Assembly (NCBI RefSeq): GCF_033542235.1
Contig: NZ_JAWRCU010000018.1
Span: 58,168-122,167, forward strand
Direction: 5' to 3'
Length of the DNA: 64,000 nt
Source of the DNA: JAWRCU01 sp033542235
GTDB lineage: Bacteria > Pseudomonadota > Alphaproteobacteria > Rhizobiales > Rhizobiaceae
Positions 50,768 through 58,900 of the stretch are shown piece by piece. The notes below the pieces were generated by a model. The model saw only the letters and a list, made by a program, of their open reading frames with translations. It searched no databases and was not told the DNA's origin. The position numbers and the translations under genes are program-made. Numbering within the stretch: the first letter of the stretch is position 1; every line of letters begins with the position of its first letter.

Positions 50768-50841
50768 TTGACCTTCGGAGTCGGCAAAGGACATAACTGG
50801 GTCTATTTCCTCGCGATTCCCACTGCGACATATTTGCAACG
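50768..50841 (-). promoter_or_regulatory. Conserved upstream block of the porin gene (copy A)
   Basis: A 74-nt block beginning about 62 nt upstream of the porin ATG. Its core (50783-50810) reads, on the + strand, GGCAAAGGACATAACTGGGT then CTATTTCC, and a second part (50821-50841) CACTGCGACATATTTGCAACG. Both parts recur upstream of the regulator gene at 52330-52402 in the same order and orientation with a 1-nt spacing change. Probably promoter plus operator. Confidence 0.65.
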
Positions 50842-51085
50842 AATTCTCGGCCTACAGGGACAAAGTTGGGTGTATTCCCATACCTCTTTGTTCATAAACG
50901 CCTAATTTTCGACGAGTATACATTCGTCGCTCAAGATGCAGACGAATCGCGACACAAGACCCAAAACTGTCCTTTGACTGTTGGATGTATCTAGCACATC
51001 TTATAAATGCTACTTCCGGCCGATGTAGAAGGACTGCTTTGATCGGAAGGCAATTGATGCGTTTTCATCTCCAGTCAACGCATGA
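50842..51085. other. Further copies of the porin upstream motif
   Basis: No gene is seen. A weaker direct copy of the core lies at 50854-50879 (18 of 26 positions match copy A by eye), 69 nt from copy A. An inverted copy lies at 50956-50978 (AAGACCCAAAACTGTCCTTTG), keeping CAAAGGACA and GGGTCT. The repeated arrangement suggests several sites for one DNA-binding protein. Confidence 0.5.
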
Positions 51086-51114
51086 GGGTCCCCGCCATCC
51101 CTGAGCGGGGACCC
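51086..51114 (-). terminator. Hairpin after the two-winged-helix regulator gene
   Basis: GGGTCCCCGC (51086-51095) pairs over 10 bp with GCGGGGACCC (51105-51114), loop of nine bases, 52 nt past the regulator stop. There is no clear T-run in the regulator sense, so it may be Rho-assisted or only protect the 3' end. Confidence 0.55.
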
Positions 51115-51165
51115 ATTCCGTCAGGGAAGACAGTTCCAGAACCGTCGCACCGTAGCGGCTCACAT

Positions 51166-52188
51166 TTACTTGCGGGGGGAAGCCGACATGCCGTCGCCCA
51201 TGGCGAGATGCATGTCGAGCTGGGCTCGTGCGACATGTGCGGCAACGATGTTCTCGAACAGGTCTTCGAGCGGCGACAGCAACCGGATCTGACGCCCGCC
51301 TTTTTGCAGAAGCTGCACGAATCCTTCAGCCTCCGCCTTCCGCATGAGCCGTCTTATGTGCGTTCTCGACAAGCCGAACAGCGTGCCGATCTCGTCGAAA
51401 GGAAACTCGACGATATGATCGTCATCTTGCCGGGCCGCCTCCTTCAGGGACATGAGCTTGAGCAGCAATATCGTTCCACCATCAGCAGCCACGAACACCT
51501 GAGACTGGGGATGATTGAGAACGGACCCGTGGATGGCGATGTAGGAGTAAAGCCCGGCCGCAAAGCAGCGTTCCTGGATGCCCTCATCCTGATCGAACAA
51601 CGCGCCGTAGTTTCTCGACGGGAACAGCGTGTCTGCCGCCGCCAGCGAGATACGCTGGAAATCCCTGGTCGCCGATATCAAATCTTCCGTGGGCTGGATG
51701 TACAGCCATCTGCGATCCTGGTGATTCTCCACGCGCACGATCAAGCCGAGGCGCTCCAGAAGCGCAACGATTGCGGCAGTGGTGTTCTTGCTGCAAACGC
51801 CCATCGCGGTGGTCAGTGTCTGGATCGACGAGAGAAAGGCGCCGCCGGTCTTTTCGGCCTGCCCGAAATATGAAGACAGGATGGCCATGCAGACCGTTTG
51901 GCGGGAAACGTTCGCCATCGCCTTGTTCACGAGGTAACGGCCTTCGAACAGATGCACTATGCTTCTGGCGTAGTCGACTGCCGTTGCCGGGAAGTCAGGA
52001 TTACTCCGCAGGTCGCGAATGCGCTGCTGGAACCATTGCGCCCCGGTTCCGGGATAGCCCTGCGTTCGCGGCAGGGCGAGCCGGCTGAACGCGGCATTGA
52101 GTTCGACAGCACACACCTTGTCGGGATCCGCTCCCCAGTTGGAGGCGGAACACGCAGCAATTTCGCGGGCGGTTGTCGATATGTTCAT
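51166..52188 (-). CDS. Transcription regulator with two winged-helix domains
   Basis: No named family recognised. A 340-residue protein with a helical N-terminal region (about 1-95), a first winged helix (about 110-170; SIQTLTTAMGVCSKNTTAAIVALLERLGLIVRVENHQDRRWLYIQPT), a middle region (170-255) and a second, Crp-type winged helix (about 258-320; FPFDEIGTLFGLSRTHIRRLMRKAEAEGFVQLL and GGRQIRLLSPL). No cyclic-nucleotide-binding motif is visible between them. ATG 52188 (MNISTTAREIAACS) is the most likely start; TTG 52260 would add 24 hydrophobic residues. Its upstream block matches that of the porin gene, which argues for autoregulation and porin control. Confidence 0.75.
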   Translation of the reverse strand: MNISTTAREIAACSASNWGADPDKVCAVELNAAFSRLALPRTQGYPGTGAQWFQQRIRDLRSNPDFPATAVDYARSIVHLFEGRYLVNKAMANVSRQTVCMAILSSYFGQAEKTGGAFLSSIQTLTTAMGVCSKNTTAAIVALLERLGLIVRVENHQDRRWLYIQPTEDLISATRDFQRISLAAADTLFPSRNYGALFDQDEGIQERCFAAGLYSYIAIHGSVLNHPQSQVFVAADGGTILLLKLMSLKEAARQDDDHIVEFPFDEIGTLFGLSRTHIRRLMRKAEAEGFVQLLQKGGRQIRLLSPLEDLFENIVAAHVARAQLDMHLAMGDGMSASPRK

Positions 52189-52329
52189 CGAAATCCCCGG
52201 CACAACGACCGAAAGTCCCAGGAGCACCGAACCGGAGGGTAGGGAAAAGCCGATGGCCAACCCCGCATGACGGCGTACCAGGCGCGAGAACAGCCCCGGC
52301 GGCTGGGGCCTGCTGTCGAACTCGTAAAC

Positions 52330-52402
52330 TTAACTTGCGAAGTAGGCAAAGGACAAAACTGGACCTATTTCCGCGCCCCGACACTGCGGCAATTCTGCAA
52401 CG
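52330..52402 (-). promoter_or_regulatory. Conserved upstream block of the regulator gene (copy B)
   Basis: Core 52345-52372 reads GGCAAAGGACAAAACTGG then ACCTATTTCC, and 52382-52402 reads CACTGCGGCAATTCTGCAACG, closely matching the porin copy A. It lies about 142-214 nt before the regulator ATG, further than in the porin gene (62-135 nt), so the regulator mRNA probably has a longer leader. Confidence 0.65.
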
Positions 52403-52816
52403 CAGCGATCCGTCAAGCTGCGGAAAACAGCTGGCGGACGCCATGCACCCGCCTGCGCAGTGGGTTTTGCAGAAATCCGATGCGTAGCTAAACCATCGAG
52501 CGGCGTAGCGATCCTGCCCGGACGCACGCAACTGTGGCGCCATAACTCCAAGTGAGCCTCATCTGGATATCGGGCTCTGGACGAATTTCGAATCAAAATG
52601 AATGACAGCAGTAGACAAATCGCCAGCACCCCGATGATTCGCTCCGGCGTCCAAGTCCAGCTCTTGCGAAATGAGAATCGGGACGGAAGAGCGGAGTGCG
52701 TGAAAATTGCACCGCCACCCCGCTCCATTTCTTGCTTCCGCGCCGGATTGTTCTGGGAAACGCTCCGCATTTTTCGGTCCGCCATGTCGGCGGAGGCGGT
52801 CTATGCCGAGTGCTCG
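52403..52816. other. Gap between regulator and DUF2799 genes
   Basis: Contains a decayed inverted copy (52543-52598) of the 76-nt CTAG-ended element, sharing ATATCGGGCTCTG and AATTTCGAATCAAAA-like arms with 9309-9384. A rough relative of the 46-nt palindrome follows at 52738-52787. A leftward frame over 52.60-52.73 kb could encode a short hydrophobic helix, but part of it derives from the repeat. No gene is supported. Confidence 0.5.
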
Positions 52817-53398
52817 TCAGTAGCCGGCAGCACTGCTGCGATTGCGATATCGATCAAGCTCCCAATCCGCATCCCGCACACGCCTGTCGCTCATCAGGAG
52901 CTCGTTCTGCTTGAGGAACACCTGCGAGCTCAATGCCGATCGCTCCTCTTGCGACTTGGCCTCCACCATTTTTCCGTTGAGGTCGTTGAGTTCCGCTTCG
53001 ACACGGCTGCGCTCGGCGCGAGCGTCGTGTACTCGCTGGCCGACCGCATAGGCGTTCATGAAAGCTTGCGCGAGGTCGGCTGGACAGCTCGAGTTTTGAC
53101 CTGACCCGCTCAGGCCGAGATTGAGCCCGTTCTCAGGCACGCAATACTGGCGGATCCCTGCCTCCCATCCGCGCCGCCACGAGGCGTTGTCGACGGGCAG
53201 ACCATATTCTCCGCAGGCCTCGAGATGACGCGCCACCTGAGTGACTGGCTGTCCCTCCAGCCCGTCGCGCTGGCCGAGGTCGTACCAGCTGGCCGTCTGG
53301 CATTCGGCCTGGTTCAAGGTCTGACAGGAGACTGCGGTCAGCCCTGAGACGAGGACGCCGGCCAAAGCTGCGATCATTTTAGAGCGGCGTGCGCTCAT
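52817..53398 (-). CDS. DUF2799 family lipoprotein
   Basis: A 193-residue predicted lipoprotein: leader MSARRSKMIAALAGVLVSGLTAVSC with lipobox Cys25, then QTLNQAECQTASWYDLGQRDGLEGQPVTQVARHLEACGEYGLPVDNASWRRGWEAGIRQYC, which matches the DUF2799 pattern (paired cysteines and the YDLGxRDG motif), and a C-terminal coiled coil (about 125-185; ERSRVEAELNDLNGKMVEAKSQEERSALSSQVFLKQNELL). Function unknown. The frame open to 53779 upstream runs through a repeat and is not used. Confidence 0.88.
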   Translation of the reverse strand: MSARRSKMIAALAGVLVSGLTAVSCQTLNQAECQTASWYDLGQRDGLEGQPVTQVARHLEACGEYGLPVDNASWRRGWEAGIRQYCVPENGLNLGLSGSGQNSSCPADLAQAFMNAYAVGQRVHDARAERSRVEAELNDLNGKMVEAKSQEERSALSSQVFLKQNELLMSDRRVRDADWELDRYRNRSSAAGY

Positions 53399-53433
53399 GT
53401 GGGATCGCCATGCCGCTCCGTCTTTCTGCTTGC

Positions 53434-53479
53434 GCATCGGATGTGTCCGAAAGCCGCGACGCACTTGTCGGTCCGATGC
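53434..53479. repeat. 46-nt GCATCGG/CCGATGC palindrome, single copy
   Basis: GCATCGGATGTGTCCGAAAG... ending TGTCGGTCCGATGC; same length and ends as the units at 58955-59000 and 59016-59061. Located 36 nt upstream of the DUF2799 gene start. Confidence 0.8.
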
Positions 53480-53920
53480 CCTGATACGCATTATGATGCC
53501 CCCCAATAGTGCTACCCACCCTTCACAACCGATAGCACAATCGGCGCTGGCGAGGCTCGCCAAAGTTGCAACCAGGTCGGAGCACGACTGCGCGCGAAAG
53601 CATCGCCGGTTCAGGGGTGATGGGTCGGCTGTTCGTTGAGGGTCACGGGCAGCTGCGACCGGGACTGGAGCGCGGCTCCCATGCAAGGAGCGGCGGCTTG
53701 AGCTCCTGCGGCGCCCGGCACGCACGACCCGGCTTGCCGGTGCAGCCAACTTGGTCGGCATTCTGCCCTGGGCAGGCAAGGCAAGGCGATTGTGGCCGCC
53801 CCGCCCCTGGCATTCAGCAGCGGACGTTCCGTTTAAGCCTGATTCCGTTTAAGCCTGGTTCAGGCAATTGATCGTATCGCGCAGCTGACATTGCGGTACC
53901 GGCCTTCTTAGCCGCTGCGC
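53480..53920. other. Gap with no gene seen
   Basis: About 440 nt between the DUF2799 gene and minE. The only structure noticed is a direct repeat TTCCGTTTAAGCCTG, twice in tandem at 53828-53857. Short open frames exist on both strands but none has a ribosome site or family-like sequence. Confidence 0.5.
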
Positions 53921-53952
53921 AAGGCGATCATGCCAGCAAGGCAGATCGCCTT
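53921..53952 (-). terminator. Hairpin after minE
   Basis: AAGGCGATC (53921-53929) pairs over 9 bp with GATCGCCTT (53944-53952) around a 14-nt loop, 18 nt past the minE stop. No T-run follows in the minE sense. Confidence 0.45.
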
Positions 53953-53969
53953 CCGACGCGGGTCGTCCG

Positions 53970-54233
53970 TCAGAACGCGGCCGCCATGGCGCCTGCCGGA
54001 ATCTGGATATCGATCTCCAGCGTCGATACCCTCTCCCCGCGATCCATGTTCACCTTCACGTCGTCCTGATCGACCTGAACGTGCCTGGCGATCACTGCCA
54101 TGATCTCTTCCCGCAGCTTGGCCAGGAGATCAGGCTGATTACGGTTCTGGCGCTCGTGGGCGAGCAGCACCTGCAGGCGTTCGCGCGCCACAGGGGCGGT
54201 GCCGCGCCGCTTGAAAAGATCGAGTAAAGTCAT
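53970..54233 (-). CDS. minE: Cell division topological specificity factor MinE
   Basis: Drives pole-to-pole oscillation of MinD by stimulating its ATPase, and so places the FtsZ ring at midcell. The 87 residues have the amphipathic anti-MinCD N-terminus (MTLLDLFKRRGTAPVARERLQVLLAHERQ) and the dimerisation part (LLAKLREEIMAVIARHVQVDQDDVKVNMDRGERVSTLEIDIQIP). Its ATG overlaps the minD stop by four bases. Confidence 0.96.
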   Translation of the reverse strand: MTLLDLFKRRGTAPVARERLQVLLAHERQNRNQPDLLAKLREEIMAVIARHVQVDQDDVKVNMDRGERVSTLEIDIQIPAGAMAAAF

Positions 54234-55045
54234 GCTGCTTTCCTTCCCAGCAGGCGATCGAGGAAACCTCTTTTCTCTGTCGGCAGAACAACCGGAACAT
54301 CCTCGCCGCTCAGCCTCTTTGCGGCCTCGACATAGGCGCGGGCGGCCACATTGGTGGGTTCATTGAGCGTCACCGGCGAACCAAGATTGGATGCCCTCAG
54401 CACCGCCTGGCTTTCCGGAATGATGCCGAGCAGAGGCGTGGAGAGGATCTCCAGCACGTCGTCTATCCTCAGCATTTCGCCGCGTGAAGCGCGCGCAGCA
54501 TCGTAGCGCGTGACGAGGACGTGCTTGGTGATGGTCTCGCCGCGCTCGGCCTTTACCGTCTTGGCATCGAGCAGGCCGATGATGCGATCGGAATCGCGAA
54601 CCGAACTCACCTCCGGGTTGGTCACGATCACCGCATCGTCGGCAAAGCGCATGGCGAGCTGCGCGCCGCGCTCGATTCCGGCCGGACTGTCGCAGAACAC
54701 GTAGTCGAATTTCGCCCTGAGCGCCGCGATCACCTGGCCCACGCCCTCCTCGGTGAGCGCGTCCTTGTCGCGCGTCTGCGAGGCAGGCAGCAGGAACAGC
54801 GAGTCGATGCGCTTGTCGCGGATCATCGCCTGCGACAGCTTGGCCGATCCCTGAATGACATTGACGAGATCGAAGACCACGCGCCGCTCGGCGCCCATGA
54901 CCAGGTCCAGATTGCGAAGACCGACATCGAAATCGATAAGTGCCACCTTCATGCCAGTCTGAGCCAGTGCGGCTCCGAGAGCGGCAGTCGAGGTGGTCTT
55001 GCCAACGCCTCCCTTGCCGGATGTGACGACGACTACCTTGCCCAT
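54230..55045 (-). CDS. minD: Septum site-determining ATPase MinD
   Basis: Membrane-associated ATPase that recruits MinC. The 271 residues have the deviant Walker A VVTSGKGGVGKTTSTAALG at the N-terminus, LIDFDVGLRNLDLVMGAERRVVFDLVNVIQG, DYVFCDSPAGIERGA, VTNPEVSSVRDSDRIIGLL, and a C-terminal amphipathic membrane-targeting helix (EKRGFLDRLLGRKAA). Middle gene of minC-minD-minE, 21 nt after minC. Confidence 0.97.
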   Translation of the reverse strand: MGKVVVVTSGKGGVGKTTSTAALGAALAQTGMKVALIDFDVGLRNLDLVMGAERRVVFDLVNVIQGSAKLSQAMIRDKRIDSLFLLPASQTRDKDALTEEGVGQVIAALRAKFDYVFCDSPAGIERGAQLAMRFADDAVIVTNPEVSSVRDSDRIIGLLDAKTVKAERGETITKHVLVTRYDAARASRGEMLRIDDVLEILSTPLLGIIPESQAVLRASNLGSPVTLNEPTNVAARAYVEAAKRLSGEDVPVVLPTEKRGFLDRLLGRKAA

Positions 55046-55066
55046 ATTCGTATCTCCAAATCCCCG

Positions 55067-55816
55067 TTAGTTGAGGGCCGTGACCTGAATCACATCATTC
55101 TCCAGAAAGACTTGGACCGCCCGGCCGCGCGAGGACGGCTCCATGTCTTCGGCCGTTTGGTACCAGCCATCCACCGCCAGAAGCTCGGCCTCGTTCCTGC
55201 GGCAGAAGATGAGCGCCTCGGAATTTCCGGTGGCGCCGGCGAAAACCCGACCGCGCAGCGTGCCGTAGACGTGGACGGATCCTCCCGCAACGATCTCGGA
55301 ACCCGAGCCGACCGAGCCGAGCACGATTACGTCGCCATATGGGTGATAGACCGACTGGCCGGAGCGTATGGGCGAGCGAATGATCAGCGACTTCGACGCG
55401 GGCGGTTCCGCTGTCTGTGCCGACGAGGCCGGCTTCGAGCCGCTCTCCGGGCGCGCCTCGGATTCGTCGATGACCGTCGGCCTTGCGCCTTTCAAGAGAG
55501 GGGGCAGATCGGGGCCGAGAACTTCGATGCCGTTGGCCTCGATCGCGTAAATCCGAATTCCGCGTTCGGCAAGCTGCGCAACCAGGCTGCCGACTTCGCT
55601 CGGGTCCGGCCTCAGAAGGTTCAGGTCCAGAACGACCGGACGACCGGCAAAGAAGCCCGGAGAATTCTCGGTCCAGTGATCGAGGCCCTCGAACCACTCC
55701 TCCAACGGCGCCTCCGGCGCCAGCGCGAAAGCCAGAAACGAGCGCGCGGGAAAGCGTATGGACTTCTTCTGGACAGGGGTAACGCTGTTCTTCTCTATGG
55801 TAGCGATGCTGGTCAC
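55067..55816 (-). CDS. minC: Septum site-determining protein MinC
   Basis: FtsZ polymerisation inhibitor. The 249 residues have an N-terminal MinC_N domain (about 15-110; IRFPARSFLAFALAPEAPLEEWFEGLDHW), a Pro/Ser/Ala linker, and a C-terminal beta-helix domain (about 145-245; LIIRSPIRSGQSVYHPYGDVIVLGSVGSGSEIVAGGSVHVYGTLRGRVFAG). GTG start at 55816. Candidate CtrA boxes lie 25-60 nt upstream of this start. Confidence 0.95.
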   Translation of the reverse strand: MTSIATIEKNSVTPVQKKSIRFPARSFLAFALAPEAPLEEWFEGLDHWTENSPGFFAGRPVVLDLNLLRPDPSEVGSLVAQLAERGIRIYAIEANGIEVLGPDLPPLLKGARPTVIDESEARPESGSKPASSAQTAEPPASKSLIIRSPIRSGQSVYHPYGDVIVLGSVGSGSEIVAGGSVHVYGTLRGRVFAGATGNSEALIFCRRNEAELLAVDGWYQTAEDMEPSSRGRAVQVFLENDVIQVTALN

Positions 55817-55842
55817 GAAGGCGGGGTCCTTACTGATTTGTT

Positions 55843-55877
55843 AACGCTATTCCCGACATGGTTAATGAAAGGTAAAC
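55843..55877 (-). promoter_or_regulatory. Candidate CtrA-binding sites upstream of minC
   Basis: On the minC strand, TTTACCTTTCATTAAC (55862-55877 region) differs from the CtrA box TTAA-N7-TTAAC at one position. GTTAAC at 55842-55847 lies 15 nt nearer the gene. CtrA control of min genes is known in Sinorhizobium meliloti; the match here is by eye only. Confidence 0.45.
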
Positions 55878-56430
55878 GGCGAGGCATACGCGAAGCTTTC
55901 GTTAATTTTTGATGCCAGCCCGCTGCTCAGTACGAAAATGGCGTCGGGCGGAGTCAGCCGAGCCTGCCGCGACGATACGATGAAACTATCCGGGCTGACC
56001 GAAGCGCGGTTCTCGCTGCGAAGGCGTCCGGTTGCCGAAAGTGTCTGCAACTCTGTGGTGCGCCGACATCTCGCTCGGGATCAAGCTTCGGGACAACGCT
56101 GCCCCGCCCGTCCAAACACATTGTTTGAATATCACACAGTGCTTAACTACGCCTGCGGGTGCTTTACTTGCAAGTTCAGCAGGTTCGCAGTCGAACAGAT
56201 ATAATTCTCCTGAAATCTTTCGCACGGCCGAGCTGAAGCAGTAGAAATATTTGTTAACGACATTGCACTACAGCTGAATAAGGAGGCTGCTCCCGGCCTA
56301 TGGCCGGACAGTTCCTGGACCTCGCCGCTGGCGGCCTTTGCAAGATTTCTCACGGGAATCGGACGCGGGCCTGCGGCGAGCGAACGGGCAGGCAGCTGCT
56401 ACAGGGGCGGTAATTGCAGATCGACCGAAA
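55878..56430. other. Divergent gap between minC and the GGDEF-EAL gene
   Basis: A 614-nt intergenic region in all, with relatively low G+C. No gene supported. A CCGGCC/GGCCGG hairpin lies near 56294-56309, and an AT-rich stretch with GTTAAC near 56252-56259 could belong to the promoter of the rightward gene. Confidence 0.5.
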
Positions 56431-58893
56431 ATGACGACGACGCGCACGAAGCCAAGGCTGATCGCCCTCATCTGGCCGTTCGTAGCCGTGGTCCTCGTGC
56501 AAGCGATCATCGCATCGGTCAGCATACATACCTTGTCAGCCATACGCGCCTACATCGCCAGCGAAAGCGTCTGGTCGAAGGCGCAGAAGGACGCGATCTA
56601 TTTGCTCGACCGCTATGTCGAGACCAGGAACGAGCTCTATTACCTGCAGTTCGAGAACGCGATCGCTATCCCCCTCGGCGACCGGATCGCCCGGCTCGCG
56701 CTTGACGGCCCGACCGCCGATTTCAAGGAGGCGGAGCGCGGTTTCCAGCTCGGAGGCAACCATAGGGACGACCTTGCCGGACTGATCTGGCTGTTCCAGA
56801 ACTTCCGTTTCATCAGCTATTTGGACAAGTCCCTGGAGCCTAACGGAGCGGCGGAGCCTTTCATTCTCGAGCTCGAGGCGCTTGGCAGATCGATCCGGTC
56901 GGAAATCTCGGCCGGGCCCGTGAGCGCCGAGCGGACCGCCTTTCTGCAGGCCGAAATCTACCTGCTCGACCGGCAGATCACACCGATTACGCTCGCCTTC
57001 TCACGCTCGCTGGGCGAGGGTTCGCGGGCGATCAAAAACGTGCTTCTCGTCGTGAATGTCGCCTCGGCAATCACGCTGATCGTGTTTGCGGTCTGGCGCA
57101 CCCGCAAGCTCATCGGACAGCGCCAGGCCGCCGAGGCCGCGCTCGACACCGAGCGCGAGCGGGCGCAGATCACGCTCTCCTCGCTCGGCGAGGCGGTCGT
57201 CACGATCGGAGCCGGAGGCTTCATCGATTACCTGAACCCGACAGCCGAGCGGTTGTTCTCGATGCCAGCCGAGCACGTCCGCGGGAGGCCGCTCTACGAG
57301 CTTTTCACGCTGGTCAACAATGAGACCGGCAAGCGCGACTGGAGCTTCCTCACGAATGTGCTCGGCGGGGAGCGGGCCAGCCTCGACAGCGAGACGCACA
57401 AACTGCTGCGCAAAGACGGCAGCCCGGTGGTCGCTTCGCTTGTCGGTGCACCGCTCGGCCGGGAAGGCAAGCTCTGCGGTGCGGTGCTCGTCTTCCATGA
57501 CATGACGCGCGAGCAGGAATATATGGCTCGCCTTTCCTGGCAGGCTTCGCACGACGCGCTCACGGACCTCGCGAATCGGCGCGTCTTCGAGCAGCGGCTG
57601 GAGCGGGCGCTCGCCGGCCTGTCACGCGGCGCCTCGACCCACGTGCTCATGTTCGTCGATCTCGACCAGTTCAAGCTCGTCAACGATACCTGCGGCCATG
57701 CCGCGGGCGACCGCCTGCTGCAGCAGGTATCGACTGCGCTGGCCAGCGAGCTGCGTCAGGGTGACCTGCTCGCCCGCCTGGGCGGCGACGAATTTGGCGT
57801 GTTGATGGAAGATTGCGAGCCGGCGCTCGCGGCAGAAGCTGCGGAGCGGCTGCGAAGGACGGTCGAGGAGCTCGCCTTCGTTTGGAACGGGCGCCCGTTC
57901 TCAATCAGCGCCAGTGTCGGGGTGGTGCATGTTTCCGAGCCCGGGACAACGCTCGAGGAGGCGCTGCGCGCAGCAGACGTCGCCTGCTACATGGCGAAGG
58001 AGAAGGGCCGCAACCGCATCCAGATCCAGGAGCCGGCCGATACCGAGCTGCTCGAGCGGGTCGGCGAGATGGCCTGGGTGCAGCGCATCCGCGACGCGCT
58101 CGACGAGGACCGCTTCTGCCTTTACGCACAGGAAATCGTGCCTCTGCAGGAGAGAGAGGCCGGCCGGGGCCATGTCGAGGTGCTGGTCAGGCTGCGCGAC
58201 GAGAACGGCCAGATGGTCGCGCCGCAGAGCTTCATTGCGCCGGCCGAGCGCTACGGGCTGATGCCGCTGATCGACCGCTGGGTTGTGCGCAACACCTTCG
58301 CTGAACTCGCCAGGCGGGAGCAGCAAGGCCTGCCGATCGATATCTGCGCCATCAATCTCTCCGGTTCGAGCTTCGGCGACGAGGGCTTCGTCGATTTCCT
58401 GCGCGAGGAGCTCCTTGCCCATCGCATCGCGCCGCAGTCGATCTGCTTCGAGATCACCGAAACGAGCGCCATCGCCGACATGTCGACGGCGATCGCCTTC
58501 ATGGGCGCGATGCGCGGCTTGGGCTGCAGCTTCGCGCTCGATGATTTCGGTTCGGGCATGTCCTCGTTCTCCTACTTGAAGCACCTGCCGGTCGATTATC
58601 TGAAGATCGACGGCGGCTTCGTCAAAGATATGCTCAGCGACCGCAACGACCGCGCGATGGTCGAGATGATCCATCACGTCGGCCAGGTGATGGGCAAGAT
58701 CACAATCGCCGAATTCGTCGAGAGCGCGGAAATTGCTACAGCGCTGCGCGAGATCGGTATCGGTTATGCGCAGGGCTTCGCTGTGGCGAGGCCGGCGCCG
58801 TTCGACGACAGCTTCCGTCTTGCCGGCGGGACATTTTCGGCGCAGGAGCCGGCCGTACGGGAGTGGCAGCGCCGAATCGGGCGCACCGCCTGA
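56431..58893 (+). CDS. Membrane GGDEF-EAL cyclic di-GMP protein with PAS domain
   Basis: An 820-residue protein: transmembrane helix about 12-35, periplasmic helical sensor (35-200), second helix about 203-223, PAS (245-370; LSSLGEAVVTIGAGGFIDYLNPTAERLFSM), GGDEF with intact RLGGDEFGVLMED (motif 451-455), and EAL with EVLVRLRDENG (583 on), INLSGSSF, ICFEITETSA, FALDDFGSGMSSFSYLK and LPVDYLKIDGGFV. Both the cyclase and phosphodiesterase signature residues are kept, so it may be bifunctional. ATG 56431 is preferred over TTG 56338; neither has a strong ribosome site. The sensed signal is unknown. Confidence 0.93.
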   Translation: MTTTRTKPRLIALIWPFVAVVLVQAIIASVSIHTLSAIRAYIASESVWSKAQKDAIYLLDRYVETRNELYYLQFENAIAIPLGDRIARLALDGPTADFKEAERGFQLGGNHRDDLAGLIWLFQNFRFISYLDKSLEPNGAAEPFILELEALGRSIRSEISAGPVSAERTAFLQAEIYLLDRQITPITLAFSRSLGEGSRAIKNVLLVVNVASAITLIVFAVWRTRKLIGQRQAAEAALDTERERAQITLSSLGEAVVTIGAGGFIDYLNPTAERLFSMPAEHVRGRPLYELFTLVNNETGKRDWSFLTNVLGGERASLDSETHKLLRKDGSPVVASLVGAPLGREGKLCGAVLVFHDMTREQEYMARLSWQASHDALTDLANRRVFEQRLERALAGLSRGASTHVLMFVDLDQFKLVNDTCGHAAGDRLLQQVSTALASELRQGDLLARLGGDEFGVLMEDCEPALAAEAAERLRRTVEELAFVWNGRPFSISASVGVVHVSEPGTTLEEALRAADVACYMAKEKGRNRIQIQEPADTELLERVGEMAWVQRIRDALDEDRFCLYAQEIVPLQEREAGRGHVEVLVRLRDENGQMVAPQSFIAPAERYGLMPLIDRWVVRNTFAELARREQQGLPIDICAINLSGSSFGDEGFVDFLREELLAHRIAPQSICFEITETSAIADMSTAIAFMGAMRGLGCSFALDDFGSGMSSFSYLKHLPVDYLKIDGGFVKDMLSDRNDRAMVEMIHHVGQVMGKITIAEFVESAEIATALREIGIGYAQGFAVARPAPFDDSFRLAGGTFSAQEPAVREWQRRIGRTA

Positions 58894-58900
58894 AAAATCC

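Noticed and set aside
52330..52785. Leftward frame with a possible transmembrane helix (RIIGVLAICLLLSFILIRN)
   Set aside because: Its start lies in a relative of the 46-nt palindrome and its end in a decayed copy of the 76-nt palindrome; no ribosome site. Too weak to call a gene.
52598..53104. 168-codon rightward frame opposite the DUF2799 gene
   Set aside because: Mirror frame of the lipoprotein gene; the leftward frame has a leader, lipobox and family motif.
54521..55912. 463-codon rightward frame opposite minD and minC
   Set aside because: Antisense of two conserved genes; no domain seen.
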